In this document: piece by piece, positions 25,249-32,962 of the stretch
How positions within the stretch are numbered: position 1 is the first letter of the stretch
Layout of the letters: every line of letters starts with the position of its first letter
Source of the DNA: Actinophytocola sp044466355
Lineage (GTDB): Bacteria > Actinomycetota > Actinomycetes > Mycobacteriales > Pseudonocardiaceae
Direction of reading: 5' to 3'
NCBI RefSeq assembly: GCF_044466355.1
Contig: NZ_JBITMQ010000007.1
Coordinates: forward strand, 186,001 to 250,000
Length of the DNA stretch: 64,000 bases
Notes under the pieces: generated by a model
What the model was told of the DNA's origin: nothing
Database searches by the model: none
What the model saw: the letters and a program-made list of their open reading frames with translations, nothing else
Position numbers and translations under genes: made by a program

Positions 25249-26523
25249 CCGTGCCTCGGCGAGGTCCACGATGGGCGGCGGGTACCCCCGCACCGGCTTC
25301 TCCCACGGCCGGTGCACGTACCTGGTGTCCACATCGGACAGCTCGGGGACGTACCGGCGCACGTACTCGCCGTCCGGGTCGAAGCGGTCCGCCTGCCGCA
25401 GGGGGTTGAGGACGCGGTTGGGGCGGGTGTCCGTGCCGGTGCCCGCCACCCACTGCCAGTTCATGCAGTTGTTGGCGACGTCGCCGTCGAGCAGGTGCCG
25501 GAAGAAGTGCGCGGCGCCCGCCCGCCAGTCCACGTACAGGGTCTTCGTCAGGAAGGAGCCCACGATCAGCCGTGCGCGGTTGTGCATCCAGCCTTCCGCG
25601 AGCAGCTGGCGCATGCCCGCGTCGACGATCGGGATCCCCGTCTCACCGGCCCGCCACGCCGACAGCGCGTGCTCGTCGTCGAGCCAGCGGTCGCCGCGGG
25701 GGCGGTAGTCGTCGTGCGCGGCGGCGGGGCGGGCCGCGAGGACCTGGTGGTGGAAGTCGCGCCACGCCAGCTGCCGGACGAACTCCGGCGACGTCGCACC
25801 ACGTCGCGCGACCTCCAGCGCGGACAGGCAACCCAGGTGCAGGTACGGCGACAGGCGCGACGTGCGGTCGGCGGCCAGCGCGTCGTGGTCGTCCGCATAG
25901 GACTCCGCTGACGACCGCAGCCACGACGTCACCCGCTTGCGCGCGGCCGTCTCGCCGCCGGGGAAACCGTTGCCCTTGCTGGACAGCACGGCCCCCACAC
26001 GGATCCTCGGCAGCGTGATCCGCGCCGGCTTCGGCGCCTCCGCCCGCCACGTCGCGTCCGCCCACCGCCGGTGGTACGGGCTGAACACCGAGAAGTGGTC
26101 GGAGCCCGACGGCGTGATCGCCCCCGGCGGCACGACCGTGTGCACGTCGTCGTGCACCACGAACTCGCACGGCAACGCGTCCCGCAGCGCCTTCTCCCGT
26201 GCCCGCGCGAACGCCGACACGTCCCCCGCGATGTGGACGCGGTCCGCGCGCACCTCGTGCGCGACGCGGTAGACCTCCCGCACCGGGTCGCCGTCCCGCA
26301 CGACGAGGCGGCCGCCGAGGTCGCGCAGTGCGATGTCGAGGTCGGTGAGGGACTCGTTCAGGAACTTCCTGCGGCCCTCCGCGAACTCGCTGCCGGTGAT
26401 CCGGTCGTCGCGCACGAACAGCGGCACCACCTCGTCCGCGCCCCGCGCCGCCGCGGCGAGCATCGGGTTGTCGCGGACCCGCAGGTCACGGGTGAAGACG
26501 GCGACGGTCGTCGTTGCCGTCAT
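25222..26523 (-). CDS. phr: Deoxyribodipyrimidine photolyase / cryptochrome family
   Basis: The 433-residue protein has the N-terminal photolyase domain (VAVFTRDLRVRDNPMLAAAAR) and the FAD-binding helical domain. Diagnostic stretches are TSRLSPYLHLGCLSALEV, FVRQLAWRDFHHQ, GIPIVDAGMRQLLAEGWMHNRARLIVGSFLTK and CMNWQWVAGTGTDTRPNRVLNP. Length fits class I CPD photolyases. The ATG at 26523 overlaps the preceding gene (ATGA). It is the last gene of a four-gene minus-strand operon. Light-driven DNA repair beside an ECF42 stress module is a plausible functional theme. Confidence 0.93.
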   Translation of the reverse strand: MTATTTVAVFTRDLRVRDNPMLAAAARGADEVVPLFVRDDRITGSEFAEGRRKFLNESLTDLDIALRDLGGRLVVRDGDPVREVYRVAHEVRADRVHIAGDVSAFARAREKALRDALPCEFVVHDDVHTVVPPGAITPSGSDHFSVFSPYHRRWADATWRAEAPKPARITLPRIRVGAVLSSKGNGFPGGETAARKRVTSWLRSSAESYADDHDALAADRTSRLSPYLHLGCLSALEVARRGATSPEFVRQLAWRDFHHQVLAARPAAAHDDYRPRGDRWLDDEHALSAWRAGETGIPIVDAGMRQLLAEGWMHNRARLIVGSFLTKTLYVDWRAGAAHFFRHLLDGDVANNCMNWQWVAGTGTDTRPNRVLNPLRQADRFDPDGEYVRRYVPELSDVDTRYVHRPWEKPVRGYPPPIVDLAEARSRFLAARG

Positions 26524-26876
26524 GTGCGCGTGGCCAGTGCCGACAGCGCGCACAGCAGGGCCCAGCCGCCCGCCACCGCGACGACCTTCTTCCGTTCCGG
26601 TTTCCCGGCGAGCGCCGTGCCGAGCACGACCAGGTCACCGGCGTCGGACGCGACCCGCACACCGATCGCGACCCGCATGGCCGTGCGCGACGGCGCGACC
26701 GCCATCGCCACACCCGACGCCAGGTCGCGGACGCCGAGGGTGCGGGTGAATGTGCGCAGGTTCCTCTCGCCCCGCGGCATCCCGGACGGCGTCAGCAGCA
26801 GCTCGGGCTTCGCGGTGATCGCGGCGCCGTAGGCGGCGGTCGCGAGGCCGAGCAGCCGGGGCAGCAGGAATCTCAT
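26520..26876 (-). CDS. Small DUF4267-like membrane protein
   Basis: The 118-residue protein has about four hydrophobic helices (LLGLATAAYGAAI, LASGVAMAVAPS, DLVVLGTALAG, VVAVAGGWALLCALSAL). It resembles DUF4267 membrane proteins, some of which are annotated as SDR-associated. ATGA overlaps at both ends join it tightly to the NAD-binding protein upstream and the photolyase downstream. Its role is not known. The tight coupling suggests it assists one of the two. Confidence 0.72.
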   Translation of the reverse strand: MRFLLPRLLGLATAAYGAAITAKPELLLTPSGMPRGERNLRTFTRTLGVRDLASGVAMAVAPSRTAMRVAIGVRVASDAGDLVVLGTALAGKPERKKVVAVAGGWALLCALSALATRT

Positions 26877-28324
26877 GATGTCGTCTCCTCGTGTTCGGCG
26901 GCGCCGGTGATGTTGCGTGCCATGCCGCCGAAGATGATGTCGTGGAAGGGTGCGATCGACTTCCAGTACACGTGCCCGGCCAGCCCGTGGGGTTCGAAGA
27001 TCGCCCGTTGGCGGTACACCGACCCCCCGTTCTCGCCGTGTTCGGCGGACAGCTCGAGCCAGGCCCGGCCCGGTACCCGCATTTCGGCGCGGAGGCGCAG
27101 GAGGTTGGGTCGGTCGAGCCGTTCGACCCGCCACCAGTCGAGCGCCTCGCCGGTGTGCAGGCGACGCGGGTCCTTCCTGCCGCGCCGCAGCCCGGCGCCG
27201 CCCACCAACCGGTCGATCCACCCGCGCACCGACCACGCCAGCGGGAACGAGTACCAGCCGTGCTCCCCGCCGATCGACTCGATGACCCGCCACAACGTCT
27301 CGCGGTCCGCGGTCGTGGCCCGCTCGCGGGTGTCGGTGTAGACGGTGCCGCCGGACCAGTCGGGGTCGGTGGGCAGCGGGTCGGACGGGGCGCCGGCGTC
27401 GGACCAGCGGGTGGGCACGTCCGACCGGCGGATCCGGGCGAGCGCCAGCTCGATGGCGCGTTCGACGTGGATCACCTCCGGGTCGGGGATGTGGGCGGCG
27501 ATGTCGCGGTCCCGCGCCACGACCTCGTGCACCAGCGACTCGATCAGCGGCACGGCGATGCCGCGCGGCACGGGCGTGACCAGGTTGACCCACTGCGCGG
27601 ACAGCCACGGCGTCAGCACCGGCACGGGTACCACGACCCGCCTCGGCAGCTTCGCGACCACCGCGTACCTGCGCATCATGTCGAGGTAGGTGAGGACGTC
27701 CGGGCCGCCGATGTCGAACGCGCGGTGCACGTGGGCGGGCAGGGCGGCCGCGTGGGTGAGGTAGTGCAGGACGTCCCGCACGGCGATCGGCTGGATGCGG
27801 TTGTGCACCCACCGCGGCGTGATCATCGCGGGCAGGCGTTCGGTGAGGTAACGCAGCATCTCGAAGCTCGCCGACCCGGAACCGATGATCACCGCCGCGT
27901 TCAGCACCACCGTGGGCACACCGGAGGCCAGCAGGATCTCCCCGACCTCGCGGCGCGACGCCAGGTGCGGCGACAGCTCCTCCCCGTCGGGTGTGATGCC
28001 GCCGAGGTAGACGATCCTGGTGACGCCGACGTCGTGGGCGGCCTTCGCGAGCGTGGTCGCCAGCTCGCGGTCGTGGTCGACGAAGTCCTTCCGCTGCAGC
28101 GAGTGGACGAGGTAGTAGACGACGTCCTGACCGTCGAGCGCGGCACGCACGGACTCGACGTCGGCGAGGTCCGCGCGCACGACCTCGGCGCGGTTCCGCC
28201 AGGGCGTCTCCGCGAGCTTGCCGGTGTCCCGCGCGACCGCGCGCACGTCGTGGCCACCGTCGAGGAGGGCGGGCACGAGCCGCCCGCCGATGTATCCCGT
28301 CGCCCCGAACACCACGCACCGCAT
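26873..28324 (-). CDS. NAD(P)H-binding (NmrA/atypical SDR) protein with DUF2867 domain
   Basis: The 483-residue protein begins with an atypical-SDR Rossmann motif CVVFGATGYIGGRLVPALL, followed by IVYLGGITPDG and a nucleotide-binding core to about residue 280. The C-terminal region (SGGTVYTDTRERATTADRETLWRVIESIGGEHGWYS onward) is a DUF2867/START-like domain, a common pairing. The ATG at 28324 is chosen because GAGGATCGGG lies upstream; the frame opens with a GTG at 28342. It is the second gene of the operon running from the YbaK-like gene to the photolyase. Confidence 0.85.
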   Translation of the reverse strand: MRCVVFGATGYIGGRLVPALLDGGHDVRAVARDTGKLAETPWRNRAEVVRADLADVESVRAALDGQDVVYYLVHSLQRKDFVDHDRELATTLAKAAHDVGVTRIVYLGGITPDGEELSPHLASRREVGEILLASGVPTVVLNAAVIIGSGSASFEMLRYLTERLPAMITPRWVHNRIQPIAVRDVLHYLTHAAALPAHVHRAFDIGGPDVLTYLDMMRRYAVVAKLPRRVVVPVPVLTPWLSAQWVNLVTPVPRGIAVPLIESLVHEVVARDRDIAAHIPDPEVIHVERAIELALARIRRSDVPTRWSDAGAPSDPLPTDPDWSGGTVYTDTRERATTADRETLWRVIESIGGEHGWYSFPLAWSVRGWIDRLVGGAGLRRGRKDPRRLHTGEALDWWRVERLDRPNLLRLRAEMRVPGRAWLELSAEHGENGGSVYRQRAIFEPHGLAGHVYWKSIAPFHDIIFGGMARNITGAAEHEETTS

Positions 28325-28360
28325 TGCCCGATCCTCGTCCACCGGGCGTGACTCCGCAGA

Positions 28361-28837
28361 TCAGGCGCTGATCGGGGCGACCTTCGCCTGTGCCAGCTCG
28401 ATCAGGTCGGCTGGCGCGACCTCGATCTCGAGCCCACGCCTGCCGCCACTGCAGAAGATCGTGCCGAAGCGTTGCGCGGAGCTGTCGATCACGACAGGCA
28501 AACGTTTGCGGTGTCCCAGTGGCGAGATGCCGCCCGCCACGTACCCGGTGGCCCGTTCGGCAGCGGCGACGTCGGCCATCTTCGCCTTCTTGCCACCGGC
28601 GGCCGCGGCGAGCGCCTTGAGGTCCAGCGACCCGGCCACCGGCACGACGCCGACGGTGAGGTTCCCGTCGACCTCCGCGACGAGCGTCTTGAACACCCGC
28701 TCGGCCGGCAGCCCGAGCAGCTCGGTGGCCTCCTTGCCGAAGGAGTCCGACCTCGGGTCGTGGTCGTACTCGTGCACCTGGTGCGCGACCTTCTTCTTCA
28801 CCAGCAACGCGATCGCCGGAGTTCCCTTGCCCGCCAT
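28361..28837 (-). CDS. ybaK: Cys-tRNA(Pro)/Cys-tRNA(Cys) deacylase YbaK/EbsC family
   Basis: The 158-residue protein matches the YbaK trans-editing domain that removes cysteine from mischarged tRNA(Pro). The N terminus is AGKGTPAIALLVKKKVAHQVHEYDHDP, the hallmark lysine is in VFKTLVAEVDG, and GYVAGGISPLGHRKRLPVVID forms the GxxSPxG-type loop. Length and motif order are standard. It is the first gene of the minus-strand operon and is divergent from the second DGPF gene. Confidence 0.92.
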   Translation of the reverse strand: MAGKGTPAIALLVKKKVAHQVHEYDHDPRSDSFGKEATELLGLPAERVFKTLVAEVDGNLTVGVVPVAGSLDLKALAAAAGGKKAKMADVAAAERATGYVAGGISPLGHRKRLPVVIDSSAQRFGTIFCSGGRRGLEIEVAPADLIELAQAKVAPISA

Positions 28838-28898
28838 GACGGGAAATCTAGCCGCGCGCGAGTGCGTGGCCCGCGTCAGATTCGGCACAATCACGTGC

Positions 28899-29219
28899 AT
28901 GAGGTTCCTGCTCCTGTTGTGCGCGGACGAGGACACGCCCGTGCCGGACGTGCTGCCCGGCTGCCTCGAATGGCAGGAGGACCTGACCGCGCGGAACGCG
29001 CTGGTCACGGTCGCCGGGCTGTACCCACCGGACACCGCGAGCACGCTGCGCGTACGTGACGGCGAGGTGCTGATGACCGACGGCCCGTTCGCCGAGACGA
29101 AGGAGCAGATGGGCGGCTTCGCGATGATCGAGGCCCCGTCCGCGGAGGAGGCACGGAGCATCGCGGCGTCCCACCCGTGGGCGACGGTCGGGATGGTCGA
29201 GGTGCGCCGGATCCTCTGA
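28899..29219 (+). CDS. DGPF-domain (YCII-related) protein, second copy
   Basis: The 106-residue protein is paralogous to the DGPF protein at 22352, sharing the VRDGEVLMTDGPFAETKEQMGGF block almost exactly. It has no sigma gene behind it. Instead, 3 nt after its stop comes a promoter matching the one behind the ECF42 gene, followed by a hydrolase gene. It may be a satellite component of the same ECF42 system. The start ATG at 28899 lacks a strong ribosome-binding site. Confidence 0.9.
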   Translation: MRFLLLLCADEDTPVPDVLPGCLEWQEDLTARNALVTVAGLYPPDTASTLRVRDGEVLMTDGPFAETKEQMGGFAMIEAPSAEEARSIAASHPWATVGMVEVRRIL

Positions 29220-29222
29220 GGG

Positions 29223-29253
29223 TGTCGATCCCGTGGGTGCCCGTTCGTCGGTG
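29223..29253 (+). promoter_or_regulatory. Candidate ECF42-dependent promoter 2
   Basis: TGTCGATCC followed by CGTTCGTCGGTG at 29242-29253 reproduces the site at 23899-23929 with the same 19-bp offset between blocks; the -35/-10 spacer is 17 nt. It sits 22 bp upstream of a GGAAGGAG ribosome-binding site and the hydrolase ATG at 29276. Confidence 0.7.
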
Positions 29254-29275
29254 CGGCGAACGGAAGGAGATACCC

Positions 29276-29992
29276 ATGGTGACCTCGAAGGACGGTACGA
29301 CGATCGCCGTGACACCGGTCGGCGACGGCCCGGCGGTCGTGTGCGTCGGCGGTGCGCTGAACGACCGCGGATCGGCGGTTCCGCTGGCCGGTTTCACGGT
29401 CTACGCGTACGACCGCCGCGGCCGCGGCGACAGCGGTGACACCCAGCCGTACGCGGTGGAGCGGGAGATCGAGGACCTCGCCGTCGTGATCGAGACGGCA
29501 GGCGGCTCGGCGATGGTGTACGGCATCTCGTCGGGCGCCGTGCTCGCGTTGCGCGCTGCGGCGGCCGGCGTCCCCATCACCCGGCTGGCACTGTTCGAAC
29601 CCCCGCTCACGGCAACGGGCCCGGACCCCGACTACACGGCCCGCCTGGCGGCCGCGGGCCCTGCGGAGGCACTGGAACTGTTCCTCGGCACCGCGATGGG
29701 CATGCCACCGGAGGCACTGGCGACCATGCGCGAGACCCCCGCGTGGCCCGCACTGGAAGCCCTCGCCCCCACCCTCCGCTACGACAACGAGGTGATGATC
29801 CTCGAAACTCTCCCGACCACAACCGTCCCGACAACGATCCTGACCGGCGGCGCAAGCCCGACCTGGATGCACGAGGCAGCACACCGCCTCGCCACCCACC
29901 TCCCCAACGCCACCACAACCACCCTCCCGAACGAGACCCACAACATCTCCCCACCCACACTGGCAAAAGCCCTACAAAAAACCCTCAAGTAA
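29276..29992 (+). CDS. Alpha/beta hydrolase (small, ECF42-linked)
   Basis: The 238-residue hydrolase carries YAYDRRGRGDSGDTQPYAVEREIEDLAVVIETAGG, a nucleophile elbow VYGISSGAVLALRAA (Ser near residue 88) and a C-terminal histidine in NETHNISPP. It is a paralogue of the protein at 31749 (YDRRGRGETPD...EREIEDLEAIVKQAGG). Its last 70 codons use many A-ending codons and make the plus strand very rich in C and A, unlike the rest of the gene. That bias continues into the repeat array that begins right after the stop. The promoter upstream matches ECF42 targets. Confidence 0.87.
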   Translation: MVTSKDGTTIAVTPVGDGPAVVCVGGALNDRGSAVPLAGFTVYAYDRRGRGDSGDTQPYAVEREIEDLAVVIETAGGSAMVYGISSGAVLALRAAAAGVPITRLALFEPPLTATGPDPDYTARLAAAGPAEALELFLGTAMGMPPEALATMRETPAWPALEALAPTLRYDNEVMILETLPTTTVPTTILTGGASPTWMHEAAHRLATHLPNATTTTLPNETHNISPPTLAKALQKTLK

Positions 29993-29996
29993 CCCC

Positions 29997-30364
29997 GCGA
30001 GTCACGCCCCAGACCACAACGAGTCACGCCCCAGAACAGAGCGAGTCGCGCCCCAGACCACAGCGAGTCGCGCCCCAGAACAGAGCGAGTCGCGCGTCAG
30101 GCCATGGCGAGTCGCGTCAGGGCCAGGGCGAGTCGCGCCCTGGGCCAGGGCGAGTCACGCGCCAGAGCACGGCGAGTCGCGTCAGAACCCCGCGAGTCGC
30201 GCGCCAGGACAGGGCGAGTCACGCCTTGGAACAGGGCGAGTCGCGCGCCAGGACAGGGCGAGTCGCGCTTCAGAACATGGCGAGTTGTCGGTTTCGTGTC
30301 GGGCTCCCGGCCCGCATCACCTGCACGAAACCGACAACTCATGCTGTCCTGGAGCGCGACTCGC
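29997..30364. repeat. 22-bp repeat array 1: 13 direct units, hairpin, 1 inverted unit
   Basis: Starting 5 bp after the hydrolase stop, units of the type GCGAGTCGCGCCCCAGAACA recur with a 22-bp period. GAG anchors lie at 29999, 30021, 30043, 30065, 30087, 30109, 30130, 30152, 30174, 30194, 30216, 30238 and 30260. The fourteenth anchor (30282) begins a 17-bp hairpin arm that pairs perfectly with 30324-30340. An inverted unit follows, whose CTC (30360) is again 22 bp from the arm's CTC. Twelve of the thirteen anchor steps are 20-22 bp with no spacers. A second array of the same design is at 32963-33158. Confidence 0.92.
30282..30340. repeat. Hairpin at the centre of array 1
   Basis: GAGTTGTCGGTTTCGTG (30282-30298) pairs without mismatch with CACGAAACCGACAACTC (30324-30340). 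The 25-nt loop contains a GGGC/GCCC mini-stem. The arms are shared with the hairpin of array 2 (33009-33065). Confidence 0.9.
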
Positions 30365-30386
30365 GGTGTTTCGTGGGCGTTCGGGG

Positions 30387-30424
30387 CCGACAAGTTGGGT
30401 TGTCTTGACAAATAATGTTGTCGG
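30387..30424. promoter_or_regulatory. Nested dyad operator of the ArsR-type gene
   Basis: CCGACAA (30387-30393) and TTGTCGG (30418-30424) form outer arms. TTGTC-TT-GACAA (30400-30411) forms the centre, with exactly 6 nt on each side between inner and outer elements. The result is a symmetric 38-bp site, 15 bp before the ATG at 30440. It contains a consensus TTGACA -35 at 30405-30410. It probably binds the ArsR-type dimer or a pair of dimers. Confidence 0.7.
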
Positions 30425-30439
30425 TGGGAGGGTTCTCTT

Positions 30440-31027
30440 ATGTTCGAAGTCGCCGTTATCGAGGACCCGGCCGCCGCCGAGGTCTCGTTGGACCCGATCC
30501 GGGTCCGGTTGCTCGCGGCGCTGGCCGAACCCGGGTCGGCGACGACGCTCGCCGGCCGGGTCGGGCTGCCCCGCCAGAAGGTCAACTACCACCTGCGTGC
30601 GCTCGAGAAGCACGGGCTCGTCGAGCTGGTCGAGGAGCGCCGCAAGGGCAACGTGACCGAGCGCGTCCTGCGTGCCACGGCCTCGTCGTACGTGATCTCG
30701 CCCGTCGCCATGGCGGCCGTCGCGCCCGACCCCGACCGGTCCGCCGACCGCCTGTCCGCCCGTTGGCTGTTGGCGCTCGCCGCGCGGCTGGTCAAGGACG
30801 TCGGCTCGCTCATCACCGGCGCTGACAAGGCCAGGAAGCGAGTCGCGACGTTCGCCGTCGAGGGCGAGATCAGGTTCGCGAGCGCGCAGGACCGGTCCGC
30901 GTTCGCCGAGGAGCTGGCGACCGCGGTCAGCGGACTGATCGGCAAGTACCACGACGAGTCCGCCGCCGGCGGCCGCAAGCACCGGCTGGTCGTCGCCGTC
31001 CACCCGAGCGTCGAAGGGGAGCAGTGA
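30440..31027 (+). CDS. ArsR-like winged-helix regulator
   Basis: The 195-residue protein has an HTH_20/ArsR-type winged helix in its first 95 residues (LDPIRVRLLAALAEPGSATTLAGRVGLPRQKVNYHLRALEKHGLVELVEERRKGN). A helical C-terminal half may sense ligand or dimerise. No metal-binding cysteines are present. ArsR-type genes paired with AHSA1/SRPBCC proteins are common in actinobacteria. The stop overlaps the SRPBCC start by one base (TGATG). A nested palindrome upstream supports autoregulation of the three-gene operon. Confidence 0.9.
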   Translation: MFEVAVIEDPAAAEVSLDPIRVRLLAALAEPGSATTLAGRVGLPRQKVNYHLRALEKHGLVELVEERRKGNVTERVLRATASSYVISPVAMAAVAPDPDRSADRLSARWLLALAARLVKDVGSLITGADKARKRVATFAVEGEIRFASAQDRSAFAEELATAVSGLIGKYHDESAAGGRKHRLVVAVHPSVEGEQ

Positions 31028-31752
31028 TGGGGCACGAGTTCTCCACGGCCGAGGAACTGCACGTCGACGCGACACCCGACGAGGTGTGGGCGGCGATCGC
31101 CACCGGCCCCGGCATCGACTCCTGGTTCATGGGCCGCAACGACGTCGACCCGGGCCAGGTCGTGCGGCAGGCGTTCGGCGGGTACACGCCAGAGCACCAG
31201 GTCTCGGCGTGGGAGCCGGGCAAGCGGCTCGCGTACGAGTCGGGGACCGCGCCGAACGGGCGGTTCGTCGCGTACGAGTTCCTGATCGAGGGCCGGGACC
31301 AGGGCAGCACCGTCCTGCGTGTCGTGAACAGCGGATTCCTGCCCGGCGACGACTGGGCGGACGAGTTCGAGGCGATGACCAAGGGCGGCGCGCTGTTCAT
31401 GCACACCCTCGCCACGTACCTGAACCACTTCGCGGGCCGGTTCGCCACGCCGATCACGGCGTTCGGCCCGATGATCACCGACTGGCCGCGCACCCGCGCG
31501 AAGCTCGTCGAGGCGATCGGCCAGGACGGCGACCGCGTGCGGTTCACCCCCGACGGACTCCCACCTGTCGACGGCGTCGTCTACTTCGAGAACTCCGACA
31601 CGATCGGAATACGCGCCGACGACGCGATCTACCGTTTCCTGCGTGGTTTCCGCGGGCCTGTGATGGCCTGCCACCACATTTTCTCCGACATTTCCCCGGA
31701 CGCCACCGAACAGGCCTGGGTGGCCTGGCTGAACGCGAAGGACCTGACATGA
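31027..31752 (+). CDS. SRPBCC/AHSA1-type ligand-binding protein
   Basis: The 241-residue protein carries the START/AHSA1 helix-grip fold: STAEELHVDATPDEVWAAIATGPGIDSWFMGRNDVDPG, VSAWEPGKRLAYES, and TVLRVVNSGFLPGDDWADEFEAMTKGG in the C-terminal helix. An extra C-terminal domain of about 85 residues follows. Such proteins bind hydrophobic small molecules. It sits between the ArsR-type gene (1-bp overlap) and the hydrolase (4-bp overlap), so all three are probably translated together. No catalytic residues are evident. Confidence 0.88.
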   Translation: MGHEFSTAEELHVDATPDEVWAAIATGPGIDSWFMGRNDVDPGQVVRQAFGGYTPEHQVSAWEPGKRLAYESGTAPNGRFVAYEFLIEGRDQGSTVLRVVNSGFLPGDDWADEFEAMTKGGALFMHTLATYLNHFAGRFATPITAFGPMITDWPRTRAKLVEAIGQDGDRVRFTPDGLPPVDGVVYFENSDTIGIRADDAIYRFLRGFRGPVMACHHIFSDISPDATEQAWVAWLNAKDLT

Positions 31753-32540
31753 CCACGACAGTTTCCGCGGACGGCACCGCGATCGCGTACGAGGTCTCCG
31801 GCGACGGCCCGCCGCTGGTGATCGTGGACGGCGCCATGTGCTTCCGAGACTCCGGCCCGTCCCGTCCGCTGGCCGCCGAACTGGCCGCGGACTTCACCGT
31901 CCACACCTACGACCGGCGCGGTCGTGGCGAGACCCCGGACGCGGAGTTCACGCTGGAACGCGAGATCGAGGACCTCGAGGCGATCGTCAAGCAGGCGGGC
32001 GGCACCGCGCACGTGTTCGGCGCGTCGTCCGGCGCGATGCTGGCGCTCGAAGCCGCGAACGCGGGCATCGGCGTCACGAAACTCGCCATGTACGAACCGC
32101 CGTTGATCGTCGACGACACGCACGCGCCCGCCCCGGAAACGGCGCTGGCGGAAATGCGCGCTCTGGTCGCGGAAAACCGTCGCGGTGACGCGGTGAAGAC
32201 GTTCATGAAATCGGTTGACGTGCCCGGTTTCGCGCTCGTCATGATGCAGTTGCTCCCGGTGTGGAAGAAACTGAAGGGCGTCGCGCACACTTTGCCGAAC
32301 GACCTGGTGCTGGTCGAGGGGCTGCGGCAGGGCCGTCCGCTGCCGTCCGACCGCTGGACGACCGCGACGATGCCCACACTGGTCGCGGACGGCGGCAAGA
32401 GCCCCGACTACATGCGCAACAGCGCGGCTGCGCTCGCGGCGGTGCTCCCGAACGCGCGGCACGAGACCGTGCCGGGGCAGACGCACCTGGTGAAGGCGAA
32501 GGCCCTCGCACCCGTCCTGAGGTCGTTCTTCCTCGGGTAA
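31749..32540 (+). CDS. Alpha/beta hydrolase
   Basis: The 263-residue hydrolase has YDRRGRGETPDAEFTLEREIEDLEAIVKQAGG and the nucleophile elbow VFGASSGAMLALEAA (Ser near residue 95). The acid region is TLVADGGKSPDYM and the histidine is in PGQTHLVKAK. It is a paralogue of the hydrolase at 29276. The ATGA overlap ties it to the SRPBCC gene. A compact perfect hairpin ending the transcript overlaps the stop codon. Confidence 0.88.
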   Translation: MTTTVSADGTAIAYEVSGDGPPLVIVDGAMCFRDSGPSRPLAAELAADFTVHTYDRRGRGETPDAEFTLEREIEDLEAIVKQAGGTAHVFGASSGAMLALEAANAGIGVTKLAMYEPPLIVDDTHAPAPETALAEMRALVAENRRGDAVKTFMKSVDVPGFALVMMQLLPVWKKLKGVAHTLPNDLVLVEGLRQGRPLPSDRWTTATMPTLVADGGKSPDYMRNSAAALAAVLPNARHETVPGQTHLVKAKALAPVLRSFFLG

Positions 32541-32556
32541 GGGCTGCCCTTACCCG
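32534..32556 (+). terminator. Terminator of the ArsR-SRPBCC-hydrolase operon
   Basis: CGGGTAAGGG (32534-32543) and CCCTTACCCG (32547-32556) form a perfect 10-bp stem with a 3-nt loop. The TAA stop codon is inside the left arm. A second, longer GTCCTGAGGCGGG stem (32569-32581 with 32610-32622) follows in the leader of the next small gene. Confidence 0.75.
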
Positions 32557-32667
32557 CCCTCAGGCGGTGTCCTGAGGCGGGGTGTGGGCGATCGTCCGAT
32601 GCCGGGGTGCCCGCCTCAGGACGAGTCTTCTCGTTGTCAGCACGAAGTACCGGACGAGGAGAACGAG

Positions 32668-32853
32668 ATGAACTGGGCACCTGAGGCGCTGCGGGCAGAG
32701 ATGGACTACCGGGTCGAGCGAGCCCTGGGCGACCCGAAGACCACCCTGGCGCACCGGCGCGCGGCAGAGCACGCGCACAAGTCCTGGTGGCAGCGATACC
32801 GCGCCAACCACGCAGCACACCACGACGAGACGGGCACCACCCGAGCCGCCTGA
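32668..32853 (+). CDS. Small hypothetical protein (61 aa)
   Basis: The gene is supported by GAGGAGAACGAG directly before the ATG at 32668, high GC in third positions and a strong terminator hairpin at 32922-32954. The product starts MNWAPEALRAEMDYRVERAL and is a charged helical protein with a histidine/tryptophan-rich second half (AEHAHKSWWQRYRANHAAHH). There is no signal peptide. I do not recognise the family. It lies between the ArsR operon and repeat array 2, so together with that operon it is inside the segment bracketed by the two arrays. Confidence 0.7.
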   Translation: MNWAPEALRAEMDYRVERALGDPKTTLAHRRAAEHAHKSWWQRYRANHAAHHDETGTTRAA

Positions 32854-32921
32854 CCCGGCTCAGGGACCACGCCGACCGCCGCACTCCGCGATCGACGAGT
32901 TCCACCGCCCCCTCGTCCACA

Positions 32922-32954
32922 AAGGGCCCGCGACCACACCGGCCGCGGGCCCTT
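32922..32954 (+). terminator. Hairpin terminator after the 61-aa gene
   Basis: AAGGGCCCGCG (32922-32932) pairs perfectly with CGCGGGCCCTT (32944-32954) across an 11-nt loop. It ends 8 bp before the first unit of repeat array 2. Confidence 0.8.
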
Positions 32955-32962
32955 CCCCATGC

